64,000 nt of DNA from Micromonospora sp. WMMD1082 (GCF_029626175.1 NZ_JARUBM010000002.1:7172501-7236500); one strand, 5' to 3'; positions 1-9,147 are shown, counted from the first letter of the stretch. Made by a program: numbers and translations. The notes: generated by a model not told the origin, from the sequence alone.

Positions 1-1167
1 GTGCCACTGCGCCGGTGCCAGCGACACGTGCCCGGAGCGCACCCCGGGCTGCTCGACCACGGTGATCGCGTCCACGAATCGGGTGGCCCACCGCGCGGAG
101 AAGCGCGCCACGTACTGCTCCGCCTCGATCGAGCCGTCGAACGGCAGGGCGAGCAGCCCCTCGACCAGTTCCTCCCGGACGTGCTCGACGGCGGCGGTGA
201 ACGCGTCGTCGTCGGCGATCCAGCCGTCCTTGCGGTGCAGCTGGCGGCGCAGCCGCTCGATCGACGAGCCGGGCCGGCGGGCCGAGGTGTCCAGCGCCGA
301 GTCGGTGATGGCCCGCAGGTGACCACTCTCGCGCTGCCAGGCCATCAGCTCGGCGGCCACCGCACCCTGTTGGAGCACCCCGACCCGGTAGAAGTCCTCC
401 ACGTCGTGGATGGCGTACGCGATGTCGTCGGCGGTGTCCATCACCGACGCCTCGACGGTCTGCTGCCAGTCGGCGATCCGGCCGGCGAACGGTGCGCGCG
501 CCTGCCGCAGGTCCTCCAGTTCCGTGCGGTACGCGCCGAACTTCGCCGAGCCGCTCTCCGGGTCGGCCGGCGGCGGGGCCGCCCCGCGCGGCGGCGGGTG
601 CATCAGGCGCGGGGGCGGGTCGGGATAGTCGAGCCGGGTCCACGGGTACTTCAGCATCGCGGCCCGCACCGCCGCGGTCAGGTCGAGGCCGGTGGTCGCC
701 GCGCCGCGGATCTCGGTCGAGGTGACGATCCGGTACGACTGGGCGTTGCCCTCGAACCCGTCGGCCAGGCCGAGCCGCTGCCGGGCCAGCCGGTCCAGCA
801 CCCGCTCCCCCAGGTGCCCGAAGGGCGGGTGGCCGAGGTCGTGGGCGAGCGCGGCGGCCTCCACCACGTCCGGGTCGCAGCCGCCCAGCTTCTCCACCAG
901 GTCGCGTTGCCACCCGTCGGCATTGAGCCGCTCGGCGATCGCCCGGGCCACCTGGGCAACGGTGAGACTGTGGGTGAGCCGGTTGTGCACCAGCAGCCCA
1001 GATCCCCCCGGGCTGACCACCTGGGTCACCCCGCCCAGCCGGGTGAAGAACGGCGAGCCGACGATGCGGTCCCGGTCGGCCCGGAACGGGCTGGCCGCGA
1101 GGTCGCCGAGGGCGCGGGCGCTACCGCCGAAGAGCCGGCGCGCCCGGGGCTCCACAGGTGCTTCCAT
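1..1167 (-). CDS. dgt: HD-domain dGTP triphosphohydrolase, 3' end outside window
   Basis: The 389 visible codons read without a stop to the window edge, so the C-terminus is missing. Family enzymes hydrolyse dGTP to deoxyguanosine and triphosphate and help balance dNTP pools. The metal-binding HD signature is visible: His in RLTHS near residue 66, and HD in ALAHDLGHPPFGH at residues 109-110. A later DTADDIAYAIHD segment (around residue 240) supplies the distal Asp. The ATG at 1167 lies 62 bp from the divergent tex GTG, so the two genes share a short promoter region. A Pro-rich insert follows about residue 190. The family call is firm; substrate preference is known only from relatives. Confidence 0.93.
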   Translation of the reverse strand, partial: MEAPVEPRARRLFGGSARALGDLAASPFRADRDRIVGSPFFTRLGGVTQVVSPGGSGLLVHNRLTHSLTVAQVARAIAERLNADGWQRDLVEKLGGCDPDVVEAAALAHDLGHPPFGHLGERVLDRLARQRLGLADGFEGNAQSYRIVTSTEIRGAATTGLDLTAAVRAAMLKYPWTRLDYPDPPPRLMHPPPRGAAPPPADPESGSAKFGAYRTELEDLRQARAPFAGRIADWQQTVEASVMDTADDIAYAIHDVEDFYRVGVLQQGAVAAELMAWQRESGHLRAITDSALDTSARRPGSSIERLRRQLHRKDGWIADDDAFTAAVEHVREELVEGLLALPFDGSIEAEQYVARFSARWATRFVDAITVVEQPGVRSGHVSLAPAQWH

Positions 1168-1186
1168 GATCGCCACGCTAGCCCGG

Positions 1187-1192
1187 CACAAT
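1187..1192 (+). promoter_or_regulatory. candidate -10 box for tex
   Basis: CACAAT lies in the 62-bp gap between dgt and tex. Transcription from it would start near 1199 and leave a leader of about 30 nt before the GTG at 1230. No convincing -35 is seen, so this is a weak inference. Confidence 0.3.
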
Positions 1193-1229
1193 GCAGGGCG
1201 GAACCCACACCCGAACGCGGAGCGACATT

Positions 1230-3656
1230 GTGACCCTCTCTGTTCATCAGCGCATCGCCGAGGAACTCGGCGTCGCCGAGCGCCAGGTACGGGCGGCCGT
1301 GGAGCTGCTCGACGGCGGCGCCACCGTGCCGTTCATCGCCCGCTACCGCAAGGAGGCGACCGGGCTGCTCGACGACACCCAGCTGCGCACCCTGGAGGAG
1401 CGCCTGCGGTACCTGCGCGAGCTGGACGAGCGGCGGGCGGCGGTGCTGGAGTCCATCCGCAGCCAGGGCAAGCTCGACGAGGCCCTGGAAGCGCAGATCA
1501 TGGCGGCCGACTCGAAGTCCCGCCTGGAGGACATCTACCTGCCGTACAAGCCCAAGCGGCGGACCCGGGCGCAGATCGCCCGCGAGGCCGGGCTGGAGCC
1601 GCTGGCCGACGCGCTGCTCACCGACCCGACGCAGGATCCGCGCGCGACGGCCGCCGGCTACGTGGACGCCGACAAGGGGGTGGCCGACGCCGCCGCCGCG
1701 CTGGACGGCGCACGGGCCATCCTGATCGAGCGGTTCGCCGAGGACGCCGACCTGATCGGCACGCTGCGCGAGCAGATGTGGTCGCGGGGCCGGCTGGTGT
1801 CCCGGGTACGCGAGGGACAGGAGACCGCCGGGGCGAAGTTCGCCGACTACTTCGACTTCGCCGAGCCGTACCCGAAGCTGCCCTCGCACCGCATCCTGGC
1901 CATGTTCCGGGGCGAGAAGGAGGGCGTGCTCGACCTGACCATGGAACCGGAGGCCGAGGGCGACGTCGACGCGGTGGCCTCCGGCCCGACCCGGTACGAG
2001 GCCGCGATCGCCGGTCGGTTCGGGGTGAGCGATCAGGGGCGGCCCGCCGACCGGTGGCTCGGCGACACGGTGCGCTGGGCGTGGCGGACCCGCATCCTCA
2101 TCCACCTCGGGGCGGACCTGCGGATGCGGCTGTGGCAGGCGGCCGAGGAGGAGGCCGTCCGGGTCTTCGCCACCAACCTGCGGGACCTGCTGCTCGCCGC
2201 GCCGGCCGGCGCCCGCCCCACCATGGGGCTGGACCCGGGCCTGCGTACCGGGGTGAAGGTGGCCGTAGTGGACGCCACCGGCAAGGTGGTCGCCACCGAC
2301 ACGATCTACCCGCACGAGCCGCGCCGACAGTGGGACGCCTCGCTGCACACCCTCGCGACGCTGGCCGCGGCGCACGGGGTCGAGCTGGTCGCCATCGGCA
2401 ACGGCACCGCCAGCCGGGAGACCGACAAGCTGGCCGGTGACCTGATCAAGCGGCACCCGGAGCTGAAGCTGACCAAGGTGGTGGTCTCCGAGGCCGGCGC
2501 GTCGGTCTACTCCGCCTCGGCGTACGCGGCGCAGGAGCTGCCCGGGTTGGACGTGTCGCTGCGCGGCGCGGTCTCCATCGCCCGCCGCCTACAGGATCCG
2601 CTCGCCGAACTGGTGAAGATCGACCCACGGTCCATCGGCGTCGGGCAGTACCAGCACGACCTGTCCGAGGTGAAGCTGTCCCGGTCGCTGGACGCGGTGG
2701 TGGAGGACTGCGTCAACGGCGTCGGGGTGGACGTCAACACCGCCTCGGCGCCGCTGCTGACCCGGGTCTCCGGCATCGGCGCCGGGCTGGCCGAGAACAT
2801 CGTGCTGCACCGGGACGCCAACGGGCCGTTCCGCAGCCGGGCCGACCTGCGCAAGGTCTCCCGGCTGGGCCCGAAGGCGTTCGAGCAGTGCGCGGGCTTC
2901 CTGCGCATCCCCGACGGCGACGACCCGCTGGACTCCTCCAGCGTGCACCCGGAGGCGTACCCGGTGGTGCGGCGGATCCTCGCCAGCACCGGCCAGGACC
3001 TGCGCGCGCTGATCGGGCGCAGCGCGATCCTGCGGGGCCTGCGCGCCACCGACTTCGTCGACGACACGTTCGGCCTGCCCACCGTCACCGACATCCTCGC
3101 CGAGTTGGAGAAGCCGGGGCGCGACCCGCGACCGGAGTTCAAGACGGCCACCTTCGTCGAGGGGATCGAGAAGATCAGCGACCTGGCGCCGGGGATGATC
3201 CTGGAGGGCGTGGTCACCAACGTGGCCGCGTTCGGCGCGTTCGTCGACGTCGGGGTGCACCAGGACGGCCTGGTGCACGTGTCGGCGATGTCCCGCACCT
3301 TCGTCAAGGACCCGCACGAGGTGGTGAAGTCCGGCGACGTGGTCAGGGTGAAGGTGCTGGACGTGGACGTACCGCGCAAGCGCATCTCGCTGACCCTGCG
3401 CCTGGAGGACGAGGCGGAGCCGGGCGCCGGTCGCGGCGGTCGTGCCGGCGGCGGCCGGGGCGAGGGCCGCGGTGGCACGGACCAGCAGGGTCGTGGCGGC
3501 GGCCAGGGCCGCGAGGGACAAGGCCGGGGCGGCCAGGGACGTGGTGGCCAGGGCGGGCAGGGGCGCGGCGGGCAGGTGCGCCAGGGCCGGGGCGGCTCGG
3601 CCGCACCGGCCGACGGTGCGATGGCCGACGCGCTCCGCCGTGCCGGCCTGCTCTGA
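1230..3656 (+). CDS. tex: Tex-family RNA-binding transcription accessory protein
   Basis: An 808-residue protein with the full Tex order: N-terminal helical domain (about 1-190), YqgF/RNase H-like domain starting near residue 330 at [15 protein letters not shown], helix-hairpin-helix segments (about 490-570) and a C-terminal S1 RNA-binding domain (about 650-726). Tex proteins bind nucleic acid and influence transcription. The GTG at 1230 is preferred over an in-frame ATG at 1191 because GGAG at 1219-1222 sits 7 nt before it. After the S1 domain come about 80 residues of Gly/Arg/Gln-rich repeats (QGRGGQ type), an RGG-like tail absent from ordinary short Tex proteins. The last codons and stop are duplicated just downstream. 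Confidence 0.95.
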   Translation: MTLSVHQRIAEELGVAERQVRAAVELLDGGATVPFIARYRKEATGLLDDTQLRTLEERLRYLRELDERRAAVLESIRSQGKLDEALEAQIMAADSKSRLEDIYLPYKPKRRTRAQIAREAGLEPLADALLTDPTQDPRATAAGYVDADKGVADAAAALDGARAILIERFAEDADLIGTLREQMWSRGRLVSRVREGQETAGAKFADYFDFAEPYPKLPSHRILAMFRGEKEGVLDLTMEPEAEGDVDAVASGPTRYEAAIAGRFGVSDQGRPADRWLGDTVRWAWRTRILIHLGADLRMRLWQAAEEEAVRVFATNLRDLLLAAPAGARPTMGLDPGLRTGVKVAVVDATGKVVATDTIYPHEPRRQWDASLHTLATLAAAHGVELVAIGNGTASRETDKLAGDLIKRHPELKLTKVVVSEAGASVYSASAYAAQELPGLDVSLRGAVSIARRLQDPLAELVKIDPRSIGVGQYQHDLSEVKLSRSLDAVVEDCVNGVGVDVNTASAPLLTRVSGIGAGLAENIVLHRDANGPFRSRADLRKVSRLGPKAFEQCAGFLRIPDGDDPLDSSSVHPEAYPVVRRILASTGQDLRALIGRSAILRGLRATDFVDDTFGLPTVTDILAELEKPGRDPRPEFKTATFVEGIEKISDLAPGMILEGVVTNVAAFGAFVDVGVHQDGLVHVSAMSRTFVKDPHEVVKSGDVVRVKVLDVDVPRKRISLTLRLEDEAEPGAGRGGRAGGGRGEGRGGTDQQGRGGGQGREGQGRGGQGRGGQGGQGRGGQVRQGRGGSAAPADGAMADALRRAGLL

Positions 3657-3698
3657 GCGGCCCATCCCACGTGCCGGCCTGCTCTGAGCGGTCCCATC
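3640..3698 (+). repeat. tandem duplication across the tex stop codon
   Basis: Two copies of a 28-29 bp unit (3640-3668 and 3671-3698, period 31) contain the last tex codons, the TGA and the following CCCATCCC. The copies differ by one inserted base. The second copy is outside the gene. It looks like a recent local duplication at the 3' end. Confidence 0.85.
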
Positions 3699-3843
3699 CC
3701 CTCCGCACCCGTGCCCTCGCGTTGGCGGGCTGTCCATTACCGGGCGGCCCCTGTCAACGCGGAAGCCGGATGGACGAGCCTGCCGGCAACGCCGCCGCAC
3801 GCCGGGTCGCGCACCGCTCGTAGCCGGTCATCTTCGTCGTCGC

Positions 3844-3911
3844 CCCTGTCGAGCTGAGAGCACAGATGGATCGCTCAGGCGTGAGAGCGTAGACGGTTCA
3901 GCTCGACAGGG
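3844..3911. repeat. 68-bp element with 14-bp terminal inverted repeats
   Basis: CCCTGTCGAGCTGA at 3844-3857 is perfectly complementary to 3898-3911. The 40-nt interior holds a second small hairpin (CGCTCA, loop, TGAGAGCG, about 3872-3889). The stretch 3657-3953 otherwise contains only the tex tail duplication and no gene I can support. The element could be a folded RNA, a terminator for tex or a miniature mobile element. No poly-T tract follows. Confidence 0.6.
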
Positions 3912-4013
3912 ACGAGGAAACCGCATGCGGCCGGCGGGGTCGCAGCGCGGCGGGTGAGGGCGGACCGGCAGGGCGGCCGGCCGGTGGGCGGTGGGTGGGC
4001 GTACGGTCGGGTG

Positions 4014-4448
4014 GTGGTGGGTGACGACGGCCGGGACTGGCGGGAGGTGCGGCAGCACGCGGTGCTGGCGCATGCGGCGGCCGCGCAGCAGCGCCGTCTC
4101 GCCGAGCAGGCCGAGGCGGCGGCGCTGGTCGGCGCGTTCGTCGCCGAGGCGCGGCGGCGCGGCCTGGCCACCACCCGGCTCGTCGCCCGGTCGCACGACG
4201 GGCGGGCCCGCTACCGGACCCGGCTGCACGGTTGGTACATCGACCGGGCGCGCAGCCGGGCGATCGACGTGGACGGACGATTCCACCTGCTGACCGTGCC
4301 GCGCGCGCTGCGGGCCCGGTTCTTCGGCGCCGATCCGCAGCCCGGCCCGGCCCCGCTGGTCGTCGGCGAGGGCGGCCGGGACGGGGAGTCGCTACCGCTG
4401 CGAATCATGCTGCAGCGGCGCCTCGACGCCACCGACGCGCGTCTCTGA
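4014..4448 (+). CDS. conserved actinobacterial protein of unknown function
   Basis: About 144 residues from the GTG at 4014. An in-frame GTG at 3954 would add 20 low-complexity residues. TACGGT at 4002-4007 ends 6 nt before 4014, suggesting a leaderless start. The N-terminal half is an Ala/Arg/Glu-rich helix (HAVLAHAAAAQQRRLAEQ). The rest carries a pattern of Tyr/Trp/Gly residues (YRTRLHGWYIDRARSRAIDVDG) and ends GGRDGESLPLRIMLQRRL. I recall similar proteins in other actinomycetes but know no function. No membrane segment or signal peptide is visible. It stands alone between tex and the glycan locus. Confidence 0.7.
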   Translation: MVGDDGRDWREVRQHAVLAHAAAAQQRRLAEQAEAAALVGAFVAEARRRGLATTRLVARSHDGRARYRTRLHGWYIDRARSRAIDVDGRFHLLTVPRALRARFFGADPQPGPAPLVVGEGGRDGESLPLRIMLQRRLDATDARL

Positions 4449-4631
4449 CCAGCGGTTACGCGACACTCCCGAGGTAGTTCGGCGCGCCGATGTGCGTGTC
4501 CTTTGCGCGCCTTCCCGGGTTGACGTGTCGGGATCCGTGTTGACTGTCGCTATTCTCCGGAACCGAGGGCGATGAGTCTGATACAACCCGTTTGTCTGCT
4601 ATGACCGGTTGACGTGACGGAGGTCAGAACG

Positions 4632-5279
4632 GTGCCCGTATCCTCGGTGACCGCGCCGGTACGCCCGCCCCTGCCCGCGCGGCCGGACGACCCGGTCAAG
4701 CGGGTGTTCGACGTGCTCGTCGCGACCGTGTTGCTGCTGCTGACCGCGCCGGTGATGGCAGTGGTCGCGGTGGCGGTCGCCGTGGGCCTGGGCCGGCCCG
4801 TGCTGTTCCGGCAGTGCCGCATCGGGCGCGACGACCGCCCGTTCGAGCTGGTCAAGTTCCGCACCATGCGAGAGCCGCGTGAGGGACTGACCAGCGACGC
4901 GGACCGGCTCACCCCGCTCGGCCGCTGGCTGCGCGCCACCAGCCTGGACGAGCTGCCCACGCTCTGGAACGTGCTGCGCGGCGACATGAGCATCGTCGGC
5001 CCCCGACCGCTGCTGCCGGAGTACCTGGCTCGGTACTCCCCCACCCAGGCCCGGCGGCACGAGGTCCGGCCGGGCGTCACCGGGTTGGCCCAGGTACGCG
5101 GGCGCAACAGCCTCGACTGGGACGACAAGCTCGCGCTCGACGTGGAGTACGTGACGCGCCGCAGCCTCCGCCTCGACGTGTCGATCCTGGCGGCGACGGT
5201 TCGCACGGTGGTCCGCCGGGAGGGGATCTCCGCCGCCGGCAACGCGACCGCGCCGGAGTTCCTCGGGAGCCGGCGATGA
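4632..5279 (+). CDS. PglC/WcaJ-type polyprenyl-phosphate phosphosugar transferase
   Basis: A 215-residue bacterial sugar transferase, the enzyme class that loads the first sugar-1-phosphate onto undecaprenyl phosphate. One hydrophobic segment (DVLVATVLLLLTAPVMAVVAV, about 24-46) is followed by the family motifs RQCRIGRDDRPFELVKFRTM, DELPTLWNVLRGDMSIVGPRP and RPGVTGLAQV. The short length and single re-entrant segment are PglC-like rather than WbaP-like. GGAGGT at 4619-4624 lies 7 nt before the GTG at 4632 and selects this start over an in-frame GTG at 4614 that precedes it. It overlaps the next gene by 4 nt (ATGA) and heads the bacillosamine-type cluster. Confidence 0.92.
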   Translation: MPVSSVTAPVRPPLPARPDDPVKRVFDVLVATVLLLLTAPVMAVVAVAVAVGLGRPVLFRQCRIGRDDRPFELVKFRTMREPREGLTSDADRLTPLGRWLRATSLDELPTLWNVLRGDMSIVGPRPLLPEYLARYSPTQARRHEVRPGVTGLAQVRGRNSLDWDDKLALDVEYVTRRSLRLDVSILAATVRTVVRREGISAAGNATAPEFLGSRR

Positions 5280-6424
5280 CCGGCACCATCTATCTGTCGC
5301 CACCGGACGTCGGGCCGCTGGAGGAGTCGTACCTGATCGCGGCGCTGCGCTCCGGATGGGTCGCGCCCGCCGGGCCGGACCTCGACGCCTTCGAGCGGGA
5401 GGTCGCCGCGTGCGTCGGCACCCGGGCGGCGGTCGCGGTCAGTTCCGGTACCGCCGCGCTGCACCTGGCCCTGCTGGGGCTGGACGTCGGCCCGGGAGAC
5501 GTGGTGCTGGTACCGACGCTGACCTTCGTCGCCACCGCCAACGCGGTCCGCTACACCGGTGCCCGGCCCGTCTTCGTCGACTGCGAGCCGCACACCGGCA
5601 ACCTCGACGTGGCCCTCGTCGCCGAGTTGCTGCACCGGCTGAGGGCCCGGGGCGAGCGGGTGGCAGCGGTGATCCCGGTCGACATGTTCGGCAGTTGCGC
5701 GGACTACACGGCGCTGCTGCCGATCTGCGCCGCGGCGGGCGTCCCGGTGGTCGAGGACGCCGCGGAGGCACTCGGCGCGACGCACCTCGGCCGGCCGGCC
5801 GGCTCCTTCGGCCGGGTCGGTGCCCTCTCCTTCAACGGAAACAAGATCATGACCACCTCCGGGGGCGGGATGCTCGTCGGCGACGACGTGGCACTGCTCG
5901 ACCGGGCACGGCACCTGTCCACCCAGGCCCGCGAGCCGGTGCCCCACTACGAGCACCGGGAGACCGGCTACAACTACCGGCTGAGCAACCTGCTCGCCGC
6001 GCTGGGCCGGGCGCAGCTGATCCGCCTGGACGGGATGATCGACCGGCGGCGGCTGCTGCGCGACCGGTACGCGAAGCTCTTCGCCCCGGTGCCCGGAGTC
6101 CACCTGCTCGGGGCCGAGGACAGCGGCTCCAACTGCTGGCTCACCGTCATCCGGGTCGACCGGGAGCGGTCGGGTTGGCCGGCCGCCGACCTCGCCGCCC
6201 ACCTGGCGGCCCGGAACATCGAGACCCGCCCGGTGTGGAAGCCGATGCACCTGCAACCGGCGTACGCCGACGCCGAGAGCCTGCTCACCGGGACCGCCGA
6301 GGGCCTCTTCGTGGAGGGCCTGACCCTGCCCAGCGGCAGCGCCCTCAACGAACGGCAGGTCACCACCGTGCTCTCGGTGATCGACGAGTTCCTGGCGGCG
6401 CGTACCGGAGTCCCGGCGGCGTGA
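5276..6424 (+). CDS. DegT/DnrJ/EryC1-family PLP sugar aminotransferase
   Basis: A 382-residue member of the nucleotide-sugar aminotransferase family. The PLP-binding lysine is Lys190 in SFNGNKIMTTSGGGML. VSSGTAALHLALL (about 58-70) and VVEDAAEALGA (about 157-167) are the usual cofactor-contact segments. In PglE-type pathways such enzymes add an amino group at C4 of a UDP-4-keto-6-deoxy-GlcNAc. A PglF-type dehydratase (7216-9087) and a PglD-type acetyltransferase (6421-7065) beside it make this the best reading here. It overlaps both neighbours by 4 nt, so translation is probably coupled. Which amino sugar it makes is inferred from context. Confidence 0.9.
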   Translation: MTGTIYLSPPDVGPLEESYLIAALRSGWVAPAGPDLDAFEREVAACVGTRAAVAVSSGTAALHLALLGLDVGPGDVVLVPTLTFVATANAVRYTGARPVFVDCEPHTGNLDVALVAELLHRLRARGERVAAVIPVDMFGSCADYTALLPICAAAGVPVVEDAAEALGATHLGRPAGSFGRVGALSFNGNKIMTTSGGGMLVGDDVALLDRARHLSTQAREPVPHYEHRETGYNYRLSNLLAALGRAQLIRLDGMIDRRRLLRDRYAKLFAPVPGVHLLGAEDSGSNCWLTVIRVDRERSGWPAADLAAHLAARNIETRPVWKPMHLQPAYADAESLLTGTAEGLFVEGLTLPSGSALNERQVTTVLSVIDEFLAARTGVPAA

Positions 6425-7065
6425 CCGTACCTCTGGTGATCGTCGGCTGCGGCGGTCACGGCCGGGAGATCCTGACCATCGCGCGGGCCGTGAACGCCGC
6501 CGGTGGCCCGCCCCGCTGGCAGGTGCTGGGCTTCGTCGACGACCGCCCTTCGGAGGTGAACCTCAAGCGGGTGCAGCAGCTCGACGTGCCGTACCTGGGT
6601 GGGGTGGCCTGGCTGTCCGGGGCGCCACCGGAGACCCACCACGTCATCGGCATCGGTGATCCACGGGTCCGGCGCGCGGTCGCCCAACGGGTCGACCGGT
6701 ACGGGGTGCCGGCGGCCAGCCTCGTGCATCCCGACGCCACCCTCGGGCCGGACCTGCGGCACGGCCCCGGGCTGGTCGCCTTCGCCGGGGCGCGGGTCAC
6801 CACCAACGTGACCCTCGGGCGGCACGTGCATCTCAACCAGAACTGCACCGTCGGTCACGACAGCGTGCTGGCCGACCACGTCTCGGTGAATCCGCTCGCC
6901 GCGGTTTCCGGCGAGTGCCGGCTGGACGAAGGGGTGCTGATCGGCACCACCGCCGCCGTCCTACAGGGGCTGCGGGTGGGCCGGGACAGCACCGTCGGCG
7001 CGGGCGCCTGTGTGGTGCGGGACGTGCCCGAGGGCGTCGTGGTCAAGGGCGTACCGGCTCGCTGA
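6421..7065 (+). CDS. NeuD/PglD-type sugar O/N-acyltransferase
   Basis: A 214-residue acyltransferase of the sialic-acid-O-acetyltransferase NeuD family. The N-terminal Rossmann-like part begins LVIVGCGGHGREIL. The C-terminal left-handed beta helix (about 95-214) has hexapeptide repeats and the likely catalytic His146 in QNCTVGHDSVL, ending VVKGVPA. In the PglC-D-E-F set the enzyme acetylates the C4 amine made by the aminotransferase. The start is a GTG whose TGA is shared with the upstream stop (GTGA overlap). The acyl donor could be something other than acetyl-CoA. Confidence 0.88.
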   Translation: MTVPLVIVGCGGHGREILTIARAVNAAGGPPRWQVLGFVDDRPSEVNLKRVQQLDVPYLGGVAWLSGAPPETHHVIGIGDPRVRRAVAQRVDRYGVPAASLVHPDATLGPDLRHGPGLVAFAGARVTTNVTLGRHVHLNQNCTVGHDSVLADHVSVNPLAAVSGECRLDEGVLIGTTAAVLQGLRVGRDSTVGAGACVVRDVPEGVVVKGVPAR

Positions 7066-7105
7066 GCGTGGCCGTCGCCGGGCCGGCTGCGATCCGACGC
7101 ACCCA

Positions 7106-7150
7106 ATCGTAAAAAACGCCATAAAGACCTCATTTTGCATGTAACAAGGA
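7106..7150 (+). promoter_or_regulatory. AT-rich island upstream of the PglF-type gene
   Basis: The 150-bp gap 7066-7215 contains an A/T-rich patch (a run of six A near 7111, then CATAAAGACC and CATTTTGCATGTAAC) unlike its surroundings. It probably carries the promoter of the dehydratase gene. I cannot fix -35 and -10 boxes. Confidence 0.35.
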
Positions 7151-7215
7151 CAAGAGCGCATTGCTCCTTTCGCTCGCCCCGGGCGGAAGTGGTCAACAGG
7201 AACAGGGAGCCGCAC

Positions 7216-9087
7216 ATGCGGGACACACAGAGCACCCGACACCCGGACCTGAGGCTGCGCCGGGCCAGGGCCCGCTATCGGGCCCTCGCGTTCCTCGCCA
7301 CCGACACCACGGCCTGGGTCGGCGGGTTCGTCGCTGCCGCGTGGACGCGCTACGAGTTTGCCCTGACCGCCACCCAACTGACCCGCGCGGCCGGCTGCGG
7401 TCTGCTCGCCGCCGGACTGCACATCACCGTGGCGGCTGCCCGCCGGGTCCGCTCGGGCCGGCACCCGCTCGGCAGCCTCCAGGAGGTTCGAGGGCTCGCC
7501 GGAACCGCGCTCACCGCCGCGGCGGTGATCCTCCTCGGCGTACTCCCGATCGCCGAGCGGCCGGTGCCGGCGAGCACGCCGCTGGTCGGCGGCGCGCTCG
7601 CCCTGCTCTTCATGCTGGCGGTGCGGTTCGCCTACCGGCACCGGCGGGACCTCGCCCTGCGCCCCGATGTGCGCTCGTCCACCCCGGTGCTGCTGTTCGG
7701 GATGGGCGACGCCGGCCAGGGACTGCTCCGCGCGCTGCTGACCGACCCGCAGAGCCGCTACCGGCCGGTCGGTGCCCTCGACGACGACCCGGACAAGCGC
7801 AACCTCTCCGTCGACGGCGTACGGGTGCTCGGCGGGCGCGACGACGTGGCCGAGGCGGTGCGCCGTACCGGGGCCACGACCGTGATCTTCTCGGTCGCCA
7901 ACGCCGACGCCACCCTCATCCGGCAGATCCGGGAAGCCACCCTGAACGCCAGGGCCGCGTTCAAGGTGCTGCCGCCCGTACGGGACCTGGTCGACCACCG
8001 GATCACGGTCACCGACGTACGCGACGTCCAGATCAGCGACCTGCTCGGTCGCCGGCAGGTGGTCGCCGACATGGCGGTGCGGACCAACGGCCTCACCGGC
8101 CGGCGGATCCTCGTCACCGGCGCCGGCGGCTCGATCGGCTCGGAGCTGTGCCGCCAGGTGATGAAGGCCGACCCGGGCGAACTGATGATGCTCGACCGCG
8201 ACGAGTCGGCGCTGCACGCGCTGCAGATGTCGCTCGACGGCCGGGCGATGCTGGACGGCCCCGAGCTGATCCTGGCCGACCTGCGCGACGACGAGAGCAT
8301 CCGGCGGATCATCCGGGAACGCCGCCCCGAGATCATCTTCCACGCCGCCGCGCTCAAGCACCTCACGCTGCTCGAACGGCACCCGGGCGAGGCGGTCAAG
8401 ACCAACGTGTGGGGCACCCTGTCGGTGCTGGACGCCTGCCAGGATGTGGCCAAGTTCGTGAACATCTCCACCGACAAGGCCGCCGATCCGATCAGCGTCC
8501 TGGGCTACTCCAAGCGGATCACCGAGCGGCTGACCGCGCACGCCGCCTCACGCTTCCCCGGCACCTTCCTGAGCGTCCGCTTCGGCAACGTACTGAGCAG
8601 CCGGGGCTCGGTGGTCACCGCCTTCCAGCGGCAGATCGAGACGGGCAACCCGCTCACCGTCACCCACCCGGAGGTCACCCGCTACCTGATGACCGTGCAG
8701 GAGGCGGTGCACCTGGTGCTCCAGGCCGCCGAGATCGGCCGCGACGGCGAGGCGCTGGTGCTGGACATGGGCGAGCCGGTACGCATCGCCGACCTGGCCC
8801 GGCAGATGGCCGAGCAGGCCGCCAGCGACGTACCGATCGTCTTCACCGGGCTGCGACCCGGCGAGAAGCTGCACGAGGACCTGCTGGGCACCGGCGAGAG
8901 CGACGCCCGCCCGCTGCACCCGCTGGTGTCGCACGTCGCCGTGCCTCCGCTGGACCCGCTGGAGGTCAGCGGCCTGGACCCGTTCGACGACCCGGAGAAA
9001 GTCATCACCGAGCTGGCCCGCCTCTGCGCCCAGCCGGTCGGTCGGGTCGGCGACACCGTCCTGGGTGGCCTGCCCCTGCCACGTTGA
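7216..9087 (+). CDS. membrane-bound nucleotide-sugar 4,6-dehydratase, PglF/CapD type
   Basis: A 623-residue protein with four N-terminal membrane segments (about 20-140), a CoA-binding-like Rossmann region (about 155-285) and an SDR dehydratase domain starting ILVTGAGGSIGSELCRQ near residue 300. The family TDK motif is present (NISTDKAADPISVLGYSKRITE). The usual SDR Tyr, four residues before the Lys, is Leu, matching the PglF/FlaA1 habit of replacing it. Relatives convert UDP-GlcNAc to UDP-2-acetamido-2,6-dideoxy-4-keto-hexose. The ATG at 7216 is chosen for AGGGAG 6 nt upstream. It stops 61 bp before the convergent epimerase gene, with a terminator hairpin between them. Confidence 0.92.
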   Translation: MRDTQSTRHPDLRLRRARARYRALAFLATDTTAWVGGFVAAAWTRYEFALTATQLTRAAGCGLLAAGLHITVAAARRVRSGRHPLGSLQEVRGLAGTALTAAAVILLGVLPIAERPVPASTPLVGGALALLFMLAVRFAYRHRRDLALRPDVRSSTPVLLFGMGDAGQGLLRALLTDPQSRYRPVGALDDDPDKRNLSVDGVRVLGGRDDVAEAVRRTGATTVIFSVANADATLIRQIREATLNARAAFKVLPPVRDLVDHRITVTDVRDVQISDLLGRRQVVADMAVRTNGLTGRRILVTGAGGSIGSELCRQVMKADPGELMMLDRDESALHALQMSLDGRAMLDGPELILADLRDDESIRRIIRERRPEIIFHAAALKHLTLLERHPGEAVKTNVWGTLSVLDACQDVAKFVNISTDKAADPISVLGYSKRITERLTAHAASRFPGTFLSVRFGNVLSSRGSVVTAFQRQIETGNPLTVTHPEVTRYLMTVQEAVHLVLQAAEIGRDGEALVLDMGEPVRIADLARQMAEQAASDVPIVFTGLRPGEKLHEDLLGTGESDARPLHPLVSHVAVPPLDPLEVSGLDPFDDPEKVITELARLCAQPVGRVGDTVLGGLPLPR

Positions 9088-9103
9088 CCTACCGGTACGC
9101 GAG

Positions 9104-9135
9104 AGGGCTGGTGAGCGGGGTCGCTCACCAGCCCT
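9104..9135. terminator. bidirectional terminator hairpin
   Basis: A perfect 14-bp stem (9104-9117 with 9122-9135) has a 4-nt loop. It lies between the convergent stops at 9087 and 9148. There is no long U tract, as is common in actinomycetes. Confidence 0.85.
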
Positions 9136-9147
9136 TCGCCTCGTGGC

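Noticed and set aside
1-1233. Long open frame on the plus strand across the dGTPase gene
   Set aside because: It is antisense to clear HD-domain coding sequence and its product is an Arg/Gly/Pro-rich shadow typical of GC-rich codon bias.
2507-3697. Long minus-strand frames across the end of tex
   Set aside because: They are antisense to the S1 domain and the Gly-rich tail and show only low-complexity Pro/Arg/Ser sequence.
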